Of a DNA stretch of 64,000 nucleotides, positions 44,281 to 53,547 are shown in pieces. The notes beneath the pieces were generated by a model. The model made no database searches. It was not told where the DNA came from and worked only from the letters and a program-made list of their open reading frames with translations. The position numbers and the translations under genes were made by a program. The stretch covers positions 1 to 64,000 of the forward strand of contig JARFRH010000247.1 of NCBI GenBank assembly GCA_029287355.1, given 5' to 3'. Each line of letters starts with the position of its first letter. Within the stretch, counting starts at the first letter, position 1. The stretch comes from Maribacter sp. GTDB taxonomy: Bacteria > Bacteroidota > Bacteroidia > Flavobacteriales > Flavobacteriaceae.

Positions 44281-45732
44281 TTAGTTTTTCAGGGGTAGTT
44301 CGGTGGGCGGATGGAATTCTAACACTCCTTTTTCCTTGATTGTCTTTTCCACAGCTTCTATTGACGAGGGTACAAAGGCACTTAAGTTTTCGACACCGGC
44401 TTCTGTAACCAGGGCGACATCTTCAATTCGAATATACAAACGTTCTTCAGGAATCCAAATCATGGGATCTATGGTGAAGACCATACCAGGCCTTAAAGGA
44501 ACGCGATGGACAATCCCCACATCATGAACTGCCATGCCCACTGGATGTTGAAAATGCCCCCTGAATTTTATGCCTTCCTGTACCGCTTTTAAATGATGTG
44601 GTTTGGCAAATTTTTTTCCCTTTAAATACTGTTTCATATCGGCGGCGGCTCGATCCAGTACTTCATTTGAAGTGACCCCTGGTTTTATATAGTTGAAAAG
44701 TGCATCACGATAAGCAACAATATAGTCGTATAATGCCTTCTGGGCCATGTCAAATTTTCCGTTAACGGGCCAAATACGAGTGACATCACTTGTATAATAG
44801 CGATAATCCGGAGCATAATCCATGAGCACCAAGTCGCCGGCATTAAGCACATCCGTTTTATGAAAATAATGGCCCATATACGCATTGGTACCCCCGCCGA
44901 TAATTGAGGCATAGCCATCACCGCGGGCACCATTTAAGTGGAATACATATTTCGCGGCAGCATCGAGTTGATATTCATAAGTGCCCGGTCTGGTTGAACG
45001 CATAGCTTCCATAATCCCCAATCCAGCTATATGAGTGGCTTTTCGTATGAGTTCGATTTCTTCCTTGCTTTTGATCAACCTCATGGCATCGAGAATAGGT
45101 CCGAGATCACGAATTTCGAATTGCGGAAATTGTGAAGTTATTTTCCGTGTGAACAAGGCTTCCCTCGACGGCTGTCCATCCCAAGGGTCGGAAGCGGCTC
45201 GGGCCTGACCGTATAAAAGCTCGTCTCGACTGTCATTGCCGGTTTCAGCAGGGCCTAAAGGGGTATATAATACTGGCGGGTCCGATTTAATCAAGCCGGT
45301 TCGGAGCAGGTCGGCCGATAAAAATTCATAGCCCTTTACCTCGTCAACCCCTGTAAGATTTTTGACCAATTCGTCGTCTTCCGCAGATAATATCTTGCCT
45401 TGACCCTTTTCTCGCCCTTCATTCCTATGCGGCAGGTACAAAATGGTCTGTTTGCTTTTTCCGTTTAACAAGAGATAGGCATGATCGGTCTCCAACCCTG
45501 TGAGGTAATAGAAGGTATTCGATTGACGGAAAATACTGAATCCAGCATGACCGCCTGCGCCTTGAACTAGTGCAATGGCATCATCACCTATAGCTTCCAG
45601 TATTTTGGCTCTTCGTTCACTAAAATTTTCTATGGAGAAATCGCTCTGGTAATGATGCTTGTCCTGTGAAAACAAGGCTGAAACGGTACAAAAGAGTAAG
45701 ATCATCACAAAAGTCCTGACGGTATTTCCCAT
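44281..45732 (-). CDS. Xaa-Pro aminopeptidase, M24B (pita-bread fold)
   Basis: 483 residues from the ATG at 45732 (MGNTVRTFVMILLFCTVSALFSQ, a signal peptide); an in-frame extension to 45840 was rejected because it destroys the signal. The creatinase-type N-domain (about 25-170) is followed by the catalytic domain with metal ligands in 'VLMDYAPDYRYYTSDVTRIW' (two Asp), 'GMAVHDVG' (His), 'VFTIDPMIW' (Asp where Glu is usual) and 'RIEDVALV' (Glu). It removes N-terminal residues before proline in exported peptides. It is the first gene of the two-gene peptidase operon with the M1 enzyme. Confidence 0.9.
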   Translation of the reverse strand: MGNTVRTFVMILLFCTVSALFSQDKHHYQSDFSIENFSERRAKILEAIGDDAIALVQGAGGHAGFSIFRQSNTFYYLTGLETDHAYLLLNGKSKQTILYLPHRNEGREKGQGKILSAEDDELVKNLTGVDEVKGYEFLSADLLRTGLIKSDPPVLYTPLGPAETGNDSRDELLYGQARAASDPWDGQPSREALFTRKITSQFPQFEIRDLGPILDAMRLIKSKEEIELIRKATHIAGLGIMEAMRSTRPGTYEYQLDAAAKYVFHLNGARGDGYASIIGGGTNAYMGHYFHKTDVLNAGDLVLMDYAPDYRYYTSDVTRIWPVNGKFDMAQKALYDYIVAYRDALFNYIKPGVTSNEVLDRAAADMKQYLKGKKFAKPHHLKAVQEGIKFRGHFQHPVGMAVHDVGIVHRVPLRPGMVFTIDPMIWIPEERLYIRIEDVALVTEAGVENLSAFVPSSIEAVEKTIKEKGVLEFHPPTELPLKN

Positions 45733-46316
45733 GGGATAAGCGTTTTTTAGATTAGAATAGCATTCATTACTAACATACGGATTAATGTACTGAAAAAAGG
45801 GCTGGATTGAAAACTTCAAATTAAGACTACCTATCTGCACTATATCGATATAAAAAGCGCAAGATCAGTTAGTCGGCGATGTGAAAAAACGTCTAGTGAT
45901 TGTTTTTGAAATGGCAGTGAAGTGAAACATTGGTTCATTTGGCAGTTTTGTTTCTTTAATCTGGTTTTTTTCTTGATCAAAAGTTGCTTTGAAAATGTAT
46001 TGAAATACTAGATAGGTAATCGCTTGGGAGGGAAGCATTAGGTGCTTGGAGTAGCATATAAAATTGATAATCAATTATTTAAGACGTTTTTTAGTAAACC
46101 AACGTTAATTTAGCCTACCTTTGCACGGTTAAATATTTAGACAGCTTTTCTTTTTTTAATTTCTGGCAATTTTAATCAAATCTTTGCTTTCTTCATTTTT
46201 TTAATTGATGTACTTCAGTGTTAATCGTCTGATTCGTCACAAGGCTTCTTCATTGCATTATTAAGTTAGCTAAGCGTAAAAAATTTGCTCTTAATTGAAC
46301 TTACTGCTGTATTGAA
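45733..46316 (+). other. Divergent intergenic region (peptidases / desaturase)
   Basis: 584 bases between divergent genes. No protein-like frame stands out. It is AT-rich and carries a -7 element at 46116 for the desaturase, followed by a leader of almost 190 bases with many T-runs. That long leader is unusual for this genome and could hold regulatory RNA structure, though I saw no recognised riboswitch. Confidence 0.5.
46116..46123 (+). promoter_or_regulatory. -7 element upstream of the fatty-acid desaturase
   Basis: TACCTTTG, an exact TAnnTTTG match followed by 'CAC', is a common form in Flavobacteriaceae. No good -33 element was seen at the expected distance. A start near 46130 would give a leader of about 187 bases before the GTG at 46317. 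Confidence 0.4.
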
Positions 46317-47426
46317 GTGTTAAAAAATCCCCTAAAAAACAATAACATCGATACCCCGAAATTTTCAAGAGACATACACCCAGACTTTTCAAAAACCTTA
46401 AGAAACAAGGTAAACACCTATTTTAAAACCCAAAATAAGAGTAGAAATGCCAATGCAACCATGGTGGTGAAGACCGTCATCATGATAGCATTATTTTTTG
46501 TGCCTTTAATCGTACTGGCATCAGGAATGATAACATCGGTTTGGATGCTTTTCGCATTGTACGTTTTAAGCGGATTAGGTATGGCCGGCATAGGTATGGG
46601 GGTTATGCATGATGCTATTCATGGTTCGTATTCGAAAAACAAAAGGATCAATACCCTTTTGGGGTATACTTTTAATCTTATAGGAGCAAACGCAACTATT
46701 TGGAAAATACAGCACAATGTCTTGCATCATACCTATACCAATATTGATCATGCTGACGATGATCTTAATGCCCCTTTTTTCTTGCGATTCTCGCCGCATG
46801 CCAAGCACTATTGGGCACATCAATTTCAGCATATCTATATCTGGTTCTTTTATGGCATCTCAACCATATCATGGATAACCACTAAAGATTTCGTCCGTCT
46901 AAAGCGCTACAAAGACATGGGCTTTTTAGATAAGAAACATGAATATGAAAAAACGCTGATGAGCATGACCGCTTGGAAATTGCTCTATTATTCCTATGCG
47001 CTAGCATTGCCAATGATTATGGTGCCCTATGCATGGTGGATTATTCTCTTGGCATTTATTTGCATGCACGTTGTTACCGGTATTTTGGTGAGCATCGTTT
47101 TTCAGATAGCACATATTATGCCTGCTAATGAATTTCCACTTCCTGATGGGGAAGGCATGATGAACGATAATTGGTATGCACATCAATTCGCGACTACTAC
47201 TAATTTTTCTCCCGATAGTAATTTGATGTTTTGGCTTACAGGTGGCTTGAACTATCAAGTAGAGCACCATGTATTACCTGACGTATGTCACGTGCATTAT
47301 AAAAACCTAACAAAGATCGTATCAGAAACCGCTCAAGAATATGGCATGCCCTATCATGTTAAAAAATCGTTTGTTCATGCCATTGGTGATCACACCAGAA
47401 TGCTTCGCTCGTTAGGCAAAAAGTAA
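46317..47426 (+). CDS. Membrane fatty-acid desaturase (acyl-CoA/front-end type)
   Basis: 369 residues, starting at GTG, the first start codon after an in-frame TGA at 46314; the homologous region already begins near residue 15. Three histidine boxes for the di-iron centre are clear: 'HDAIHG', 'HNVLHHTYTN' and 'QVEHHVLPD' (the Q-x-x-H-H box typical of front-end and linoleoyl-CoA-type desaturases). Four membrane helices lie between them. It inserts a double bond in membrane lipid acyl chains, using cytochrome b5-like or ferredoxin electrons. Expression may be temperature-controlled via the long leader, but this is only a guess. Confidence 0.9.
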   Translation: MLKNPLKNNNIDTPKFSRDIHPDFSKTLRNKVNTYFKTQNKSRNANATMVVKTVIMIALFFVPLIVLASGMITSVWMLFALYVLSGLGMAGIGMGVMHDAIHGSYSKNKRINTLLGYTFNLIGANATIWKIQHNVLHHTYTNIDHADDDLNAPFFLRFSPHAKHYWAHQFQHIYIWFFYGISTISWITTKDFVRLKRYKDMGFLDKKHEYEKTLMSMTAWKLLYYSYALALPMIMVPYAWWIILLAFICMHVVTGILVSIVFQIAHIMPANEFPLPDGEGMMNDNWYAHQFATTTNFSPDSNLMFWLTGGLNYQVEHHVLPDVCHVHYKNLTKIVSETAQEYGMPYHVKKSFVHAIGDHTRMLRSLGKK

Positions 47427-47519
47427 TTTGGTATTAAAACGGGCAATTATTAACTGGCTTAAGGCTAAGGGGTCCAAAATAAAGATGTAGTTTCGCCCCT
47501 TGTAAAAAAAATCAGGTCT

Positions 47520-47969
47520 ATGAAGCGTATAAGTCAATACAGGAAGCTATTTGGTGTAGAAAAGGAGATTGATCTTAAAACACTCAAAACGCGTTACCGA
47601 AATCTGGTAAAAGAATGGCATCCTGATAAATTTCAAGAAGGCGATGCTAAACGTGAAGCGGCAGAAGTAAATAGCCGTAATATCATCGATGGGTATCATT
47701 TTTTGGTGAGCATTGCACCTGAGACCTTGGCAGCGAACCTAGATGCCTATACTGAAACCATAACGAATTCAGGAATAGCCGATTACGATTACAAAGGTTT
47801 AGTATTGGAAATCACTTTTTTAGATGGAACCACCTACGAGTATTTTGGAGTCACGAAGCCTATCTATTCGAAGATGGTTAATTCCAACAAATTGAATCGT
47901 TTCGCTAAACGTGCCATCTACCCAAACTACATCCACAGAAAATCGAAGCGCAGGCTTCAAGAGGCCTGA
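47520..47969 (+). CDS. J-domain/KTSC-domain fusion protein
   Basis: 149 residues. Residues about 1-60 form a DnaJ-type J-domain with the diagnostic HPD (His34-Pro35-Asp36) in 'VKEWHPDKFQ'. Residues about 85-145 form a KTSC domain ('GLVLEITFLDGTTYEYFGVTKPIYSKMVNSNKLNRFAKRAIYPNY'), a small domain first seen in lysyl-tRNA synthetase-linked proteins and thought to bind nucleic acid. Such fusions are common in Flavobacteriaceae and probably recruit Hsp70 to RNA or ribosomes. It lies upstream of two DEAD-box helicase genes, which would fit an RNA-linked role. Confidence 0.85.
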   Translation: MKRISQYRKLFGVEKEIDLKTLKTRYRNLVKEWHPDKFQEGDAKREAAEVNSRNIIDGYHFLVSIAPETLAANLDAYTETITNSGIADYDYKGLVLEITFLDGTTYEYFGVTKPIYSKMVNSNKLNRFAKRAIYPNYIHRKSKRRLQEA

Positions 47970-48068
47970 AATGAGGGTGCCATTTGATTGTATACGAACG
48001 TATCTTATATATTCCCTTTTTTTGAACAATAGCCTAACAATTTACACGATTCTGGTACTTCGTGTGGC

Positions 48069-48076
48069 TATCTTTG
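48069..48076 (+). promoter_or_regulatory. -7 element of the first DEAD-box helicase
   Basis: TATCTTTG, a perfect TAnnTTTG match, ends 14 bases before the ATG at 48091, implying a leader of under ten bases. A clear -33 element is not seen. Confidence 0.4.
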
Positions 48077-48090
48077 ATTAAATCCAAATT

Positions 48091-49422
48091 ATGTCAAAAC
48101 AGTTTTCCGATTTAGGAATTAACAGACTAGTATTGCAGAGTTTAGTCGATTTAAAGATTTCTGTTCCCACGGATATACAAAAGAAAACAATTCCAATCCT
48201 TTTACAACAAAAAGAGGATGTCGTTGCTTTGGCAAAAACGGGAACTGGGAAAACCGCAGCATATGGCTTGCCTTTACTTCAACTGATCGACTCAGAAAGT
48301 ACGAAGGTGCAGGCTCTAGTATTAGCTCCCACAAGAGAATTAGGACAACAAATTTATGCGAACTTAGTCTCCTTTGCTGCGCATAGTCCTGCGATATCCA
48401 TTGCATCCGTCTGTGGAGGCATTCCTATTAAACCCCAAATAGGGCGTTTAAAAAAACCGACACATATTATCGTGGCTACGCCAGGGCGATTAAACGATTT
48501 GGTGCAACGCGAGGCAGTTGTACTCAAAAACTTGAAGTATTTGATCTTAGATGAAGCCGATGAGATGGTAAGCGCTTTAAAAACCGACTTGGATACGCTT
48601 GCCAAAGGAATTCCCAAATCAAGAAGAACTTTATTATTTACGGCCACTATGCCGGGTACCGTGAAACAGTTGGTACAAAATTATATGTCAAAGCATGTGG
48701 TGCATCTAGAAGCAGATATGGCACAGCTAGGGCATCGAGGTATCGCTCATCACTACGTGGTGGTAGAACCCATAGAAAAGCTAGAAGTACTACTTCACTT
48801 TCTTCATGCAAAAGAAGGGGAACGCGGTATTATTTTCTGTAAAACCAAGGCTGCCGTTAATAAACTGGCAAAAAAATTAGCCATGAACAAGTTCTCGTCC
48901 GGTGCTATTCATGGGAGCTTGACCCAAGGTATTCGTGATCGTATCATGGGGCAATTCAGAGAAGGATTTATAGATATTCTTGTAGCAACGGATTTAGCGG
49001 CACGTGGCATTGATGTGAAAGAAGTCTCGTACGTAGTTAATTATCATCTGCCGGATACCTATGAAGCCTATGTACACAGAAGTGGGCGAACAGCAAGGGC
49101 AGGAGCAAAGGGACTCTCCCTAAGCATTATACAGCAAGAAGAGATTAAAGACATTCCAGATTTTGAAAAAGAACTAGGACTTATTTTTGAAGAGTATAAA
49201 AAGCAAAATGCCGAAAATAGGGAAGAAATCAATTTGGTCATATGGGCAAAAAAAATATTTAAGACCAAGCCCAACCGTGAGCTTTCTGATGATACTAAAG
49301 AAAAAATAAAAACCATATTTCATCATTTGACTAAAGAAGAATTGATAGAAAAAGTACTAGGCGATTATTTGACGCAGCATGCCATTACTCCTTCAAAAAC
49401 AGCGACTTTCCAAAAGAAATAA
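48091..49422 (+). CDS. DEAD-box ATP-dependent RNA helicase
   Basis: 443 residues with the full set of motifs: Q-motif 'VPTDIQKKTIPILL', motif I 'AKTGTGKT' (Lys54), Ia 'APTRELGQQ', Ib 'TPGRL', II DEAD (154-157), III as 'TAT' in 'LLFTATMP', V 'ATDLAARGIDV' and VI 'YVHRSGRTARAG'. The C-terminal extension is short. It unwinds or remodels RNA, probably in ribosome assembly or cold adaptation. It is followed after five bases by a second helicase gene, so both are likely one transcript. Confidence 0.93.
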   Translation: MSKQFSDLGINRLVLQSLVDLKISVPTDIQKKTIPILLQQKEDVVALAKTGTGKTAAYGLPLLQLIDSESTKVQALVLAPTRELGQQIYANLVSFAAHSPAISIASVCGGIPIKPQIGRLKKPTHIIVATPGRLNDLVQREAVVLKNLKYLILDEADEMVSALKTDLDTLAKGIPKSRRTLLFTATMPGTVKQLVQNYMSKHVVHLEADMAQLGHRGIAHHYVVVEPIEKLEVLLHFLHAKEGERGIIFCKTKAAVNKLAKKLAMNKFSSGAIHGSLTQGIRDRIMGQFREGFIDILVATDLAARGIDVKEVSYVVNYHLPDTYEAYVHRSGRTARAGAKGLSLSIIQQEEIKDIPDFEKELGLIFEEYKKQNAENREEINLVIWAKKIFKTKPNRELSDDTKEKIKTIFHHLTKEELIEKVLGDYLTQHAITPSKTATFQKK

Positions 49423-49427
49423 TACCT

Positions 49428-50753
49428 ATGGCTAATCGTATTCGAGAACAAAAAGATATTCTGGCAAAATTAAAAATCACGGCATTGAATCCAATGCAGG
49501 CAGAAGCTATTGGCCTTATTGAAAAGACTGCGAATACGGTGCTTCTTTCCCCAACGGGCACGGGCAAGACTTTGGCTTTTCTACTGCCGATCATTGAAAC
49601 ATTGGATGCGGCATGCACTGAAATACAGGCGTTAATTCTAGTGCCTTCCAGAGAACTGGCCATACAAATTGAACAGGTAGTTCGTACGATGGGGTCGGGT
49701 TTTAAAGTCAATTCGGTGTATGGGGGTAGGCCTATGTCTAAAGATAAAATTGAGTTAAAGCATACTCCAGCCATTTTAATAGGAACACCGGGCAGAATTG
49801 TAGATCATTTTAGCAATAACCGTTTTTCAAAAACAAGTATTAAAACACTCGTTTTAGACGAGTTTGATAAGTCTTTGGAAACAGGTTTTGAGAATGAAAT
49901 GAGGGCAATTATACAGCAATTGCCGCAGCTGAACAAACGTATCTTGACCTCCGCAACACAAGGTGTTGAAATTCCCGATTTTGTTGGATTGCAAGCCCCT
50001 ACGACCCTTAATTATCTAATGGATAAAAAAGGATCTAATTTAGCTGTTAAAATAGTGCTTGCTGCAGATAAAAATAAGCTGCAAACCCTAGTGGAATTGT
50101 TGCTTCATATTGGTAATCAACCCGGAATCATTTTTTGCAATTTTAAGGACAGTATTGAACAAGTAAGTGCGTATTTAGATAAAAATGGTATTAATTATGC
50201 CCGCTTTTCCGGTGGCATGGAGCAAAAAGATAGGGAACGCTCGTTGATCAAATTTAGAAACGGCACATGTCAAGTACTGATCGCTACCGATTTGGCAGCA
50301 AGGGGTATTGACATTCCGGAAATGAAATATATTATTCATTATGAGCTGCCAAGGGCCGTAGCGGAGTTTACCCATAGAAATGGTAGAACGGCGCGGGTAA
50401 ATGCAGCAGGAACAGCCTATGTCTTGCAATGGACAAAGGAGCGCTTACCTGAGTTTATGAAAAGGGATGAACCGATTACAATTTCAAAAAAAGCGGGCCA
50501 TCAGCCACTACCGAAACCTCGGTATTGGGAAACCCTATTTATTTCTGGAGGAAGAAAAGACAAAATATCGAAAGGTGATATCGCTGGCTTATTTTTGAAG
50601 CAGGGCGGTATGAACAAAGACCAATTGGGCATCATTGAACTAAAACAAGATTGTGCATTTGTTGCTGTTCCACTATCGATTGCACGTGAATTGGTGGATA
50701 AGCTCAATAACACGCGCTTAAAAAAGAAAAAAGTTCGAGTCATTATAATTTAG
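49428..50753 (+). CDS. DEAD-box-like RNA helicase with DEFD motif and C-terminal RNA-binding domain
   Basis: 441 residues. Motif I is 'SPTGTGKT' (Lys47), motif II reads DEFD (144-147, Ala replaced by Phe), motif III 'TSAT', motif V 'ATDLAARGID' and motif VI 'FTHRNGRTARVN'. The last about 75 residues ('TLFISGGRKDKISKGDIAGLFLKQGG...DQLGIIELKQDCAFVAVPLSIARELVDKLNN') are a DbpA-type RNA-binding domain, which in DbpA docks on 23S rRNA. A role in large-subunit maturation is therefore plausible. It is coupled to the preceding helicase and followed 45 bases on by the SDR-like gene. Confidence 0.9.
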   Translation: MANRIREQKDILAKLKITALNPMQAEAIGLIEKTANTVLLSPTGTGKTLAFLLPIIETLDAACTEIQALILVPSRELAIQIEQVVRTMGSGFKVNSVYGGRPMSKDKIELKHTPAILIGTPGRIVDHFSNNRFSKTSIKTLVLDEFDKSLETGFENEMRAIIQQLPQLNKRILTSATQGVEIPDFVGLQAPTTLNYLMDKKGSNLAVKIVLAADKNKLQTLVELLLHIGNQPGIIFCNFKDSIEQVSAYLDKNGINYARFSGGMEQKDRERSLIKFRNGTCQVLIATDLAARGIDIPEMKYIIHYELPRAVAEFTHRNGRTARVNAAGTAYVLQWTKERLPEFMKRDEPITISKKAGHQPLPKPRYWETLFISGGRKDKISKGDIAGLFLKQGGMNKDQLGIIELKQDCAFVAVPLSIARELVDKLNNTRLKKKKVRVIII

Positions 50754-50798
50754 ATATAAAGACTTTTTAGTATCAGCATATATTACCAATTCAGCTAC

Positions 50799-52355
50799 AT
50801 GTATAAAGAAGATAAAGAAACGGACCTAAGTCATAAAATTTCTTCAGAAGAAATTGATAAATGCATTTTGGTATTAGAGCAATTGGTTGCGGATACAAAT
50901 CAAATATTTGATATTCCAAAAGAGAAAAGAACTGCTTTGATAAAAGCTTCTGGAAGGCTTTCCAGACCAAGTAGAGAAGAATTTGATCGAAGAAAAAAAG
51001 ATGGGAAGAAAGCTGCGAAACGCAAAATAGCAGCTAGAGATAGGGTAGCCCGAAAAGAAACAGGTATCCGTAGCGCCCGTGAGGCTCATGTATTTGAAGC
51101 GCCTAAACTTTTGGGTGTTTCCGCAATAGCCGATAAAGAAGAGCAAGTATTGGAATCGCCTAGAAATTGCTATGTATGTAAAACGGTATTTACACAACTG
51201 CATCATTTTTATGATACCATGTGTACTGACTGTGGTGATTTTAACTATGCAAAACGTTTTCAGAATGCAGATGTAAAAGGACAGGTTGCTATCATAACAG
51301 GCTCTCGGTTGAAAATAGGATATCATATTACGCTGATGCTGTTACGGGGTGGAGCAACGGTAATTGCCACAACTCGTTTTCCAGTGGATTCGGCATTGCG
51401 TTATTCAAAAGAAGCTGATTTTGCAGTGTGGGGGCATCGCCTAAAAATTCATGGGCTCGATTTACGCCATATTCCGAGTGTAGAGATTTTTTGCAATTAT
51501 ATTGAACAAAAATATGAACAGTTAGATATTTTAATCAATAATGCCGCCCAGACTGTGAGGCGCCCCGCGGGCTTTTATTCACATTTAATGGAAAACGAAG
51601 ATAAGCCACTAGCATCCTTGCCAAAATATGCACGTGAGTTATTAGTAGATCATATGGGTTGCTTAGAAGAGTTAAAAGCATTGACATCCGGAACATCTTC
51701 GAATAAAAATATGCCTGTTACCTGGCATGGGCCCGAACCTGGTATTGGTTTAAGAGCTTCAGCGAAATTGTCTCAAATTCCTTATAGTTTTGATAATACA
51801 TTGCTAACTAAAGAAGTGTTCCCAGAAGGTGAATTAGATGCAGATTTACAACAAGTGGATTTAAGAAAAACAAACAGTTGGCGTCTAAAGCTCGGTGAGA
51901 TTGAAACGACCGAAATGATAGAAGTACAACTGGTGAATGCAGTGGCGCCTTTTGTGCTCTGCAATCGCCTTTCAGAAATCATGAAAAAAAATAATACAGG
52001 CAAAAAACATATCATAAATGTCTCCGCAATGGAAGGGAAGTTTCATCGCTTTTTTAAAGAAAGTCGTCATCCACATACAAATATGGCAAAAGCTGCATTA
52101 AATATGCTAACACATACATCGGCACAGGCATTGGCAAAAGATGGCATTTATATGAATGCGGTAGACACTGGATGGGTTACTGATGAGGACCCCGCGGAAT
52201 TAGCTAAGAAAAAAGAGGAATTATATGACTTTCAACCACCTTTAGATATTGTTGATGGCGCTGCTCGTGTCATGGATCCCTTATTTGATGGTATCAATAC
52301 TGGGAAACATTGGTGTGGTAAATTTTTAAAAGATTATCAACCTATTCATTGGTAA
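50799..52355 (+). CDS. SDR-fold protein with N-terminal zinc knuckle
   Basis: 518 residues. The first about 110 residues are charged and helical ('[26 protein letters not shown]'), then a CxxC...CxxC zinc-knuckle (Cys124, Cys127, Cys142, Cys145), and from about 155 a Rossmann SDR domain ('[15 protein letters not shown]', '[10 protein letters not shown]'). The catalytic Y-x-x-x-K is 'HTNMAK' here, with Thr in place of Tyr; Ser is kept in 'NVSAMEGKF'. Proteins of this layout occur in plants, fungi and bacteria, without known activity. It may bind NAD(P) and nucleic acid without acting as a dehydrogenase. It ends the helicase operon. Confidence 0.82.
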   Translation: MYKEDKETDLSHKISSEEIDKCILVLEQLVADTNQIFDIPKEKRTALIKASGRLSRPSREEFDRRKKDGKKAAKRKIAARDRVARKETGIRSAREAHVFEAPKLLGVSAIADKEEQVLESPRNCYVCKTVFTQLHHFYDTMCTDCGDFNYAKRFQNADVKGQVAIITGSRLKIGYHITLMLLRGGATVIATTRFPVDSALRYSKEADFAVWGHRLKIHGLDLRHIPSVEIFCNYIEQKYEQLDILINNAAQTVRRPAGFYSHLMENEDKPLASLPKYARELLVDHMGCLEELKALTSGTSSNKNMPVTWHGPEPGIGLRASAKLSQIPYSFDNTLLTKEVFPEGELDADLQQVDLRKTNSWRLKLGEIETTEMIEVQLVNAVAPFVLCNRLSEIMKKNNTGKKHIINVSAMEGKFHRFFKESRHPHTNMAKAALNMLTHTSAQALAKDGIYMNAVDTGWVTDEDPAELAKKKEELYDFQPPLDIVDGAARVMDPLFDGINTGKHWCGKFLKDYQPIHW

Positions 52356-52436
52356 TACTTGTGTCAAGAGCATATGTGCAATGAACTAGCTATTCTTATG
52401 TATGAGGGCACTGTTGGGCAGGAATTGGTATGCAAT

Positions 52437-53519
52437 TCATCCATGAAAAATGGCAAAAACATTCAGCTCTTTCTTTTTCCCTTTTAAAAGTAAGCTACCT
52501 ATAGGTTTCATTGCGTATTTCGAGTCTGCCTGTAAATCTTCCTTTAAGGCTTCAGATATCAAGACAGCTACATTATATGTATTGCATTCTGACTGTATTC
52601 TTGCCGAAGTATTGATAACATCGCCATGAAAAGCCAATTCCTTTTTCACAACACCTACTTCGGCGACCATTAACTTTCCTCCATGGAGACCCGCTTTAAA
52701 TTCTGGTACTAATCCATATTTATTCATATAATAAGAATTTCGTGACTTCAAAATAGCCTGAAATGCGAAGAACAAGGCCACACAATTATTATTGGCTAAA
52801 CCTTTGTGGTACGGCCAACTAAGTACCGCTTCATCCCCTACATATTGATAAATCTCAGCCGAATATGTTGGAACAATGTCATTTAAATCATAAAAGCAAT
52901 CCTGAATAAGCTGGCTGTATTTAAAATGCCCTAATGTCTCGGCGATGGTTGTCGATGATTTCAAATCAAGAAACATAAAAACCCGCTTCTCTTCTTTAGG
53001 CTTTTTATAGGTACCCAATAACATTTTTAAAAAAACGCCTTTTCCGAATTTGTCATTGGCAATCTTTATGAAAGAGAAAATCAGGGAGGCCAGTAAAAAG
53101 TAGAACACGGTTATCCAAAACCCTTTGTCTTGTCGCCACCAACCCAGTTCGTTGTTTTTTTGGTATCCGAAGAAATTTGTACCTAATTCAATCATCAAAG
53201 TTGCTATGAGTATGATACAAAACAAATAGATAAATGTTTTTATCACGATGCTCAGCCCTATAGAACGTCTTTTAGAATCATATTTTTCAAAAGCGAACTC
53301 TATAGCGGCATATAGAATGCCCATTAGAAAACCGGCTAGTGCAAATAGTTGAAGCACGTTCTTTATTTGTGTACCGTTGAGAAAGTCTGAACTGATGGTT
53401 ACTCCTGGTTGAGCCTCAAGGCCATAATATCTGAACATTCCCCAGAGGATCATCGCAATAGTCCAAAAGAGTATGGATTGCCATAATTGGCTCAAAAATA
53501 GTTGCATTGTTTTATTCAT
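52437..53519 (-). CDS. Membrane class III nucleotide cyclase with non-canonical base-recognition residues
   Basis: 360 residues from the Met at 53519; a longer reading to 53591 overlaps the helicase fragment and was rejected. Four membrane helices (about 8-30, 53-72, 88-110, 131-153) precede a cyclase domain (about 175-355). Metal ligands are D185 ('MFLDLKSST') and D229 ('YVGDEAV'); N303 and R307 (catalytic) are in 'VINTSARIQ'. The adenine-recognition Lys and Asp are Gln225 and Ala296, so the product (cAMP, cGMP or a pyrimidine cycle) cannot be inferred. It lies 28 bases downstream of the helicase-like gene on the same strand. Confidence 0.87.
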   Translation of the reverse strand: MNKTMQLFLSQLWQSILFWTIAMILWGMFRYYGLEAQPGVTISSDFLNGTQIKNVLQLFALAGFLMGILYAAIEFAFEKYDSKRRSIGLSIVIKTFIYLFCIILIATLMIELGTNFFGYQKNNELGWWRQDKGFWITVFYFLLASLIFSFIKIANDKFGKGVFLKMLLGTYKKPKEEKRVFMFLDLKSSTTIAETLGHFKYSQLIQDCFYDLNDIVPTYSAEIYQYVGDEAVLSWPYHKGLANNNCVALFFAFQAILKSRNSYYMNKYGLVPEFKAGLHGGKLMVAEVGVVKKELAFHGDVINTSARIQSECNTYNVAVLISEALKEDLQADSKYAMKPIGSLLLKGKKKELNVFAIFHG

Positions 53520-53547
53520 GACCTTTACTTCGTAGTTAGAACAAGAT

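Noticed and set aside
45865-46074. 69-codon minus-strand frame in the desaturase upstream region
   Set aside because: No family pattern, and composition fits non-coding AT-rich DNA.
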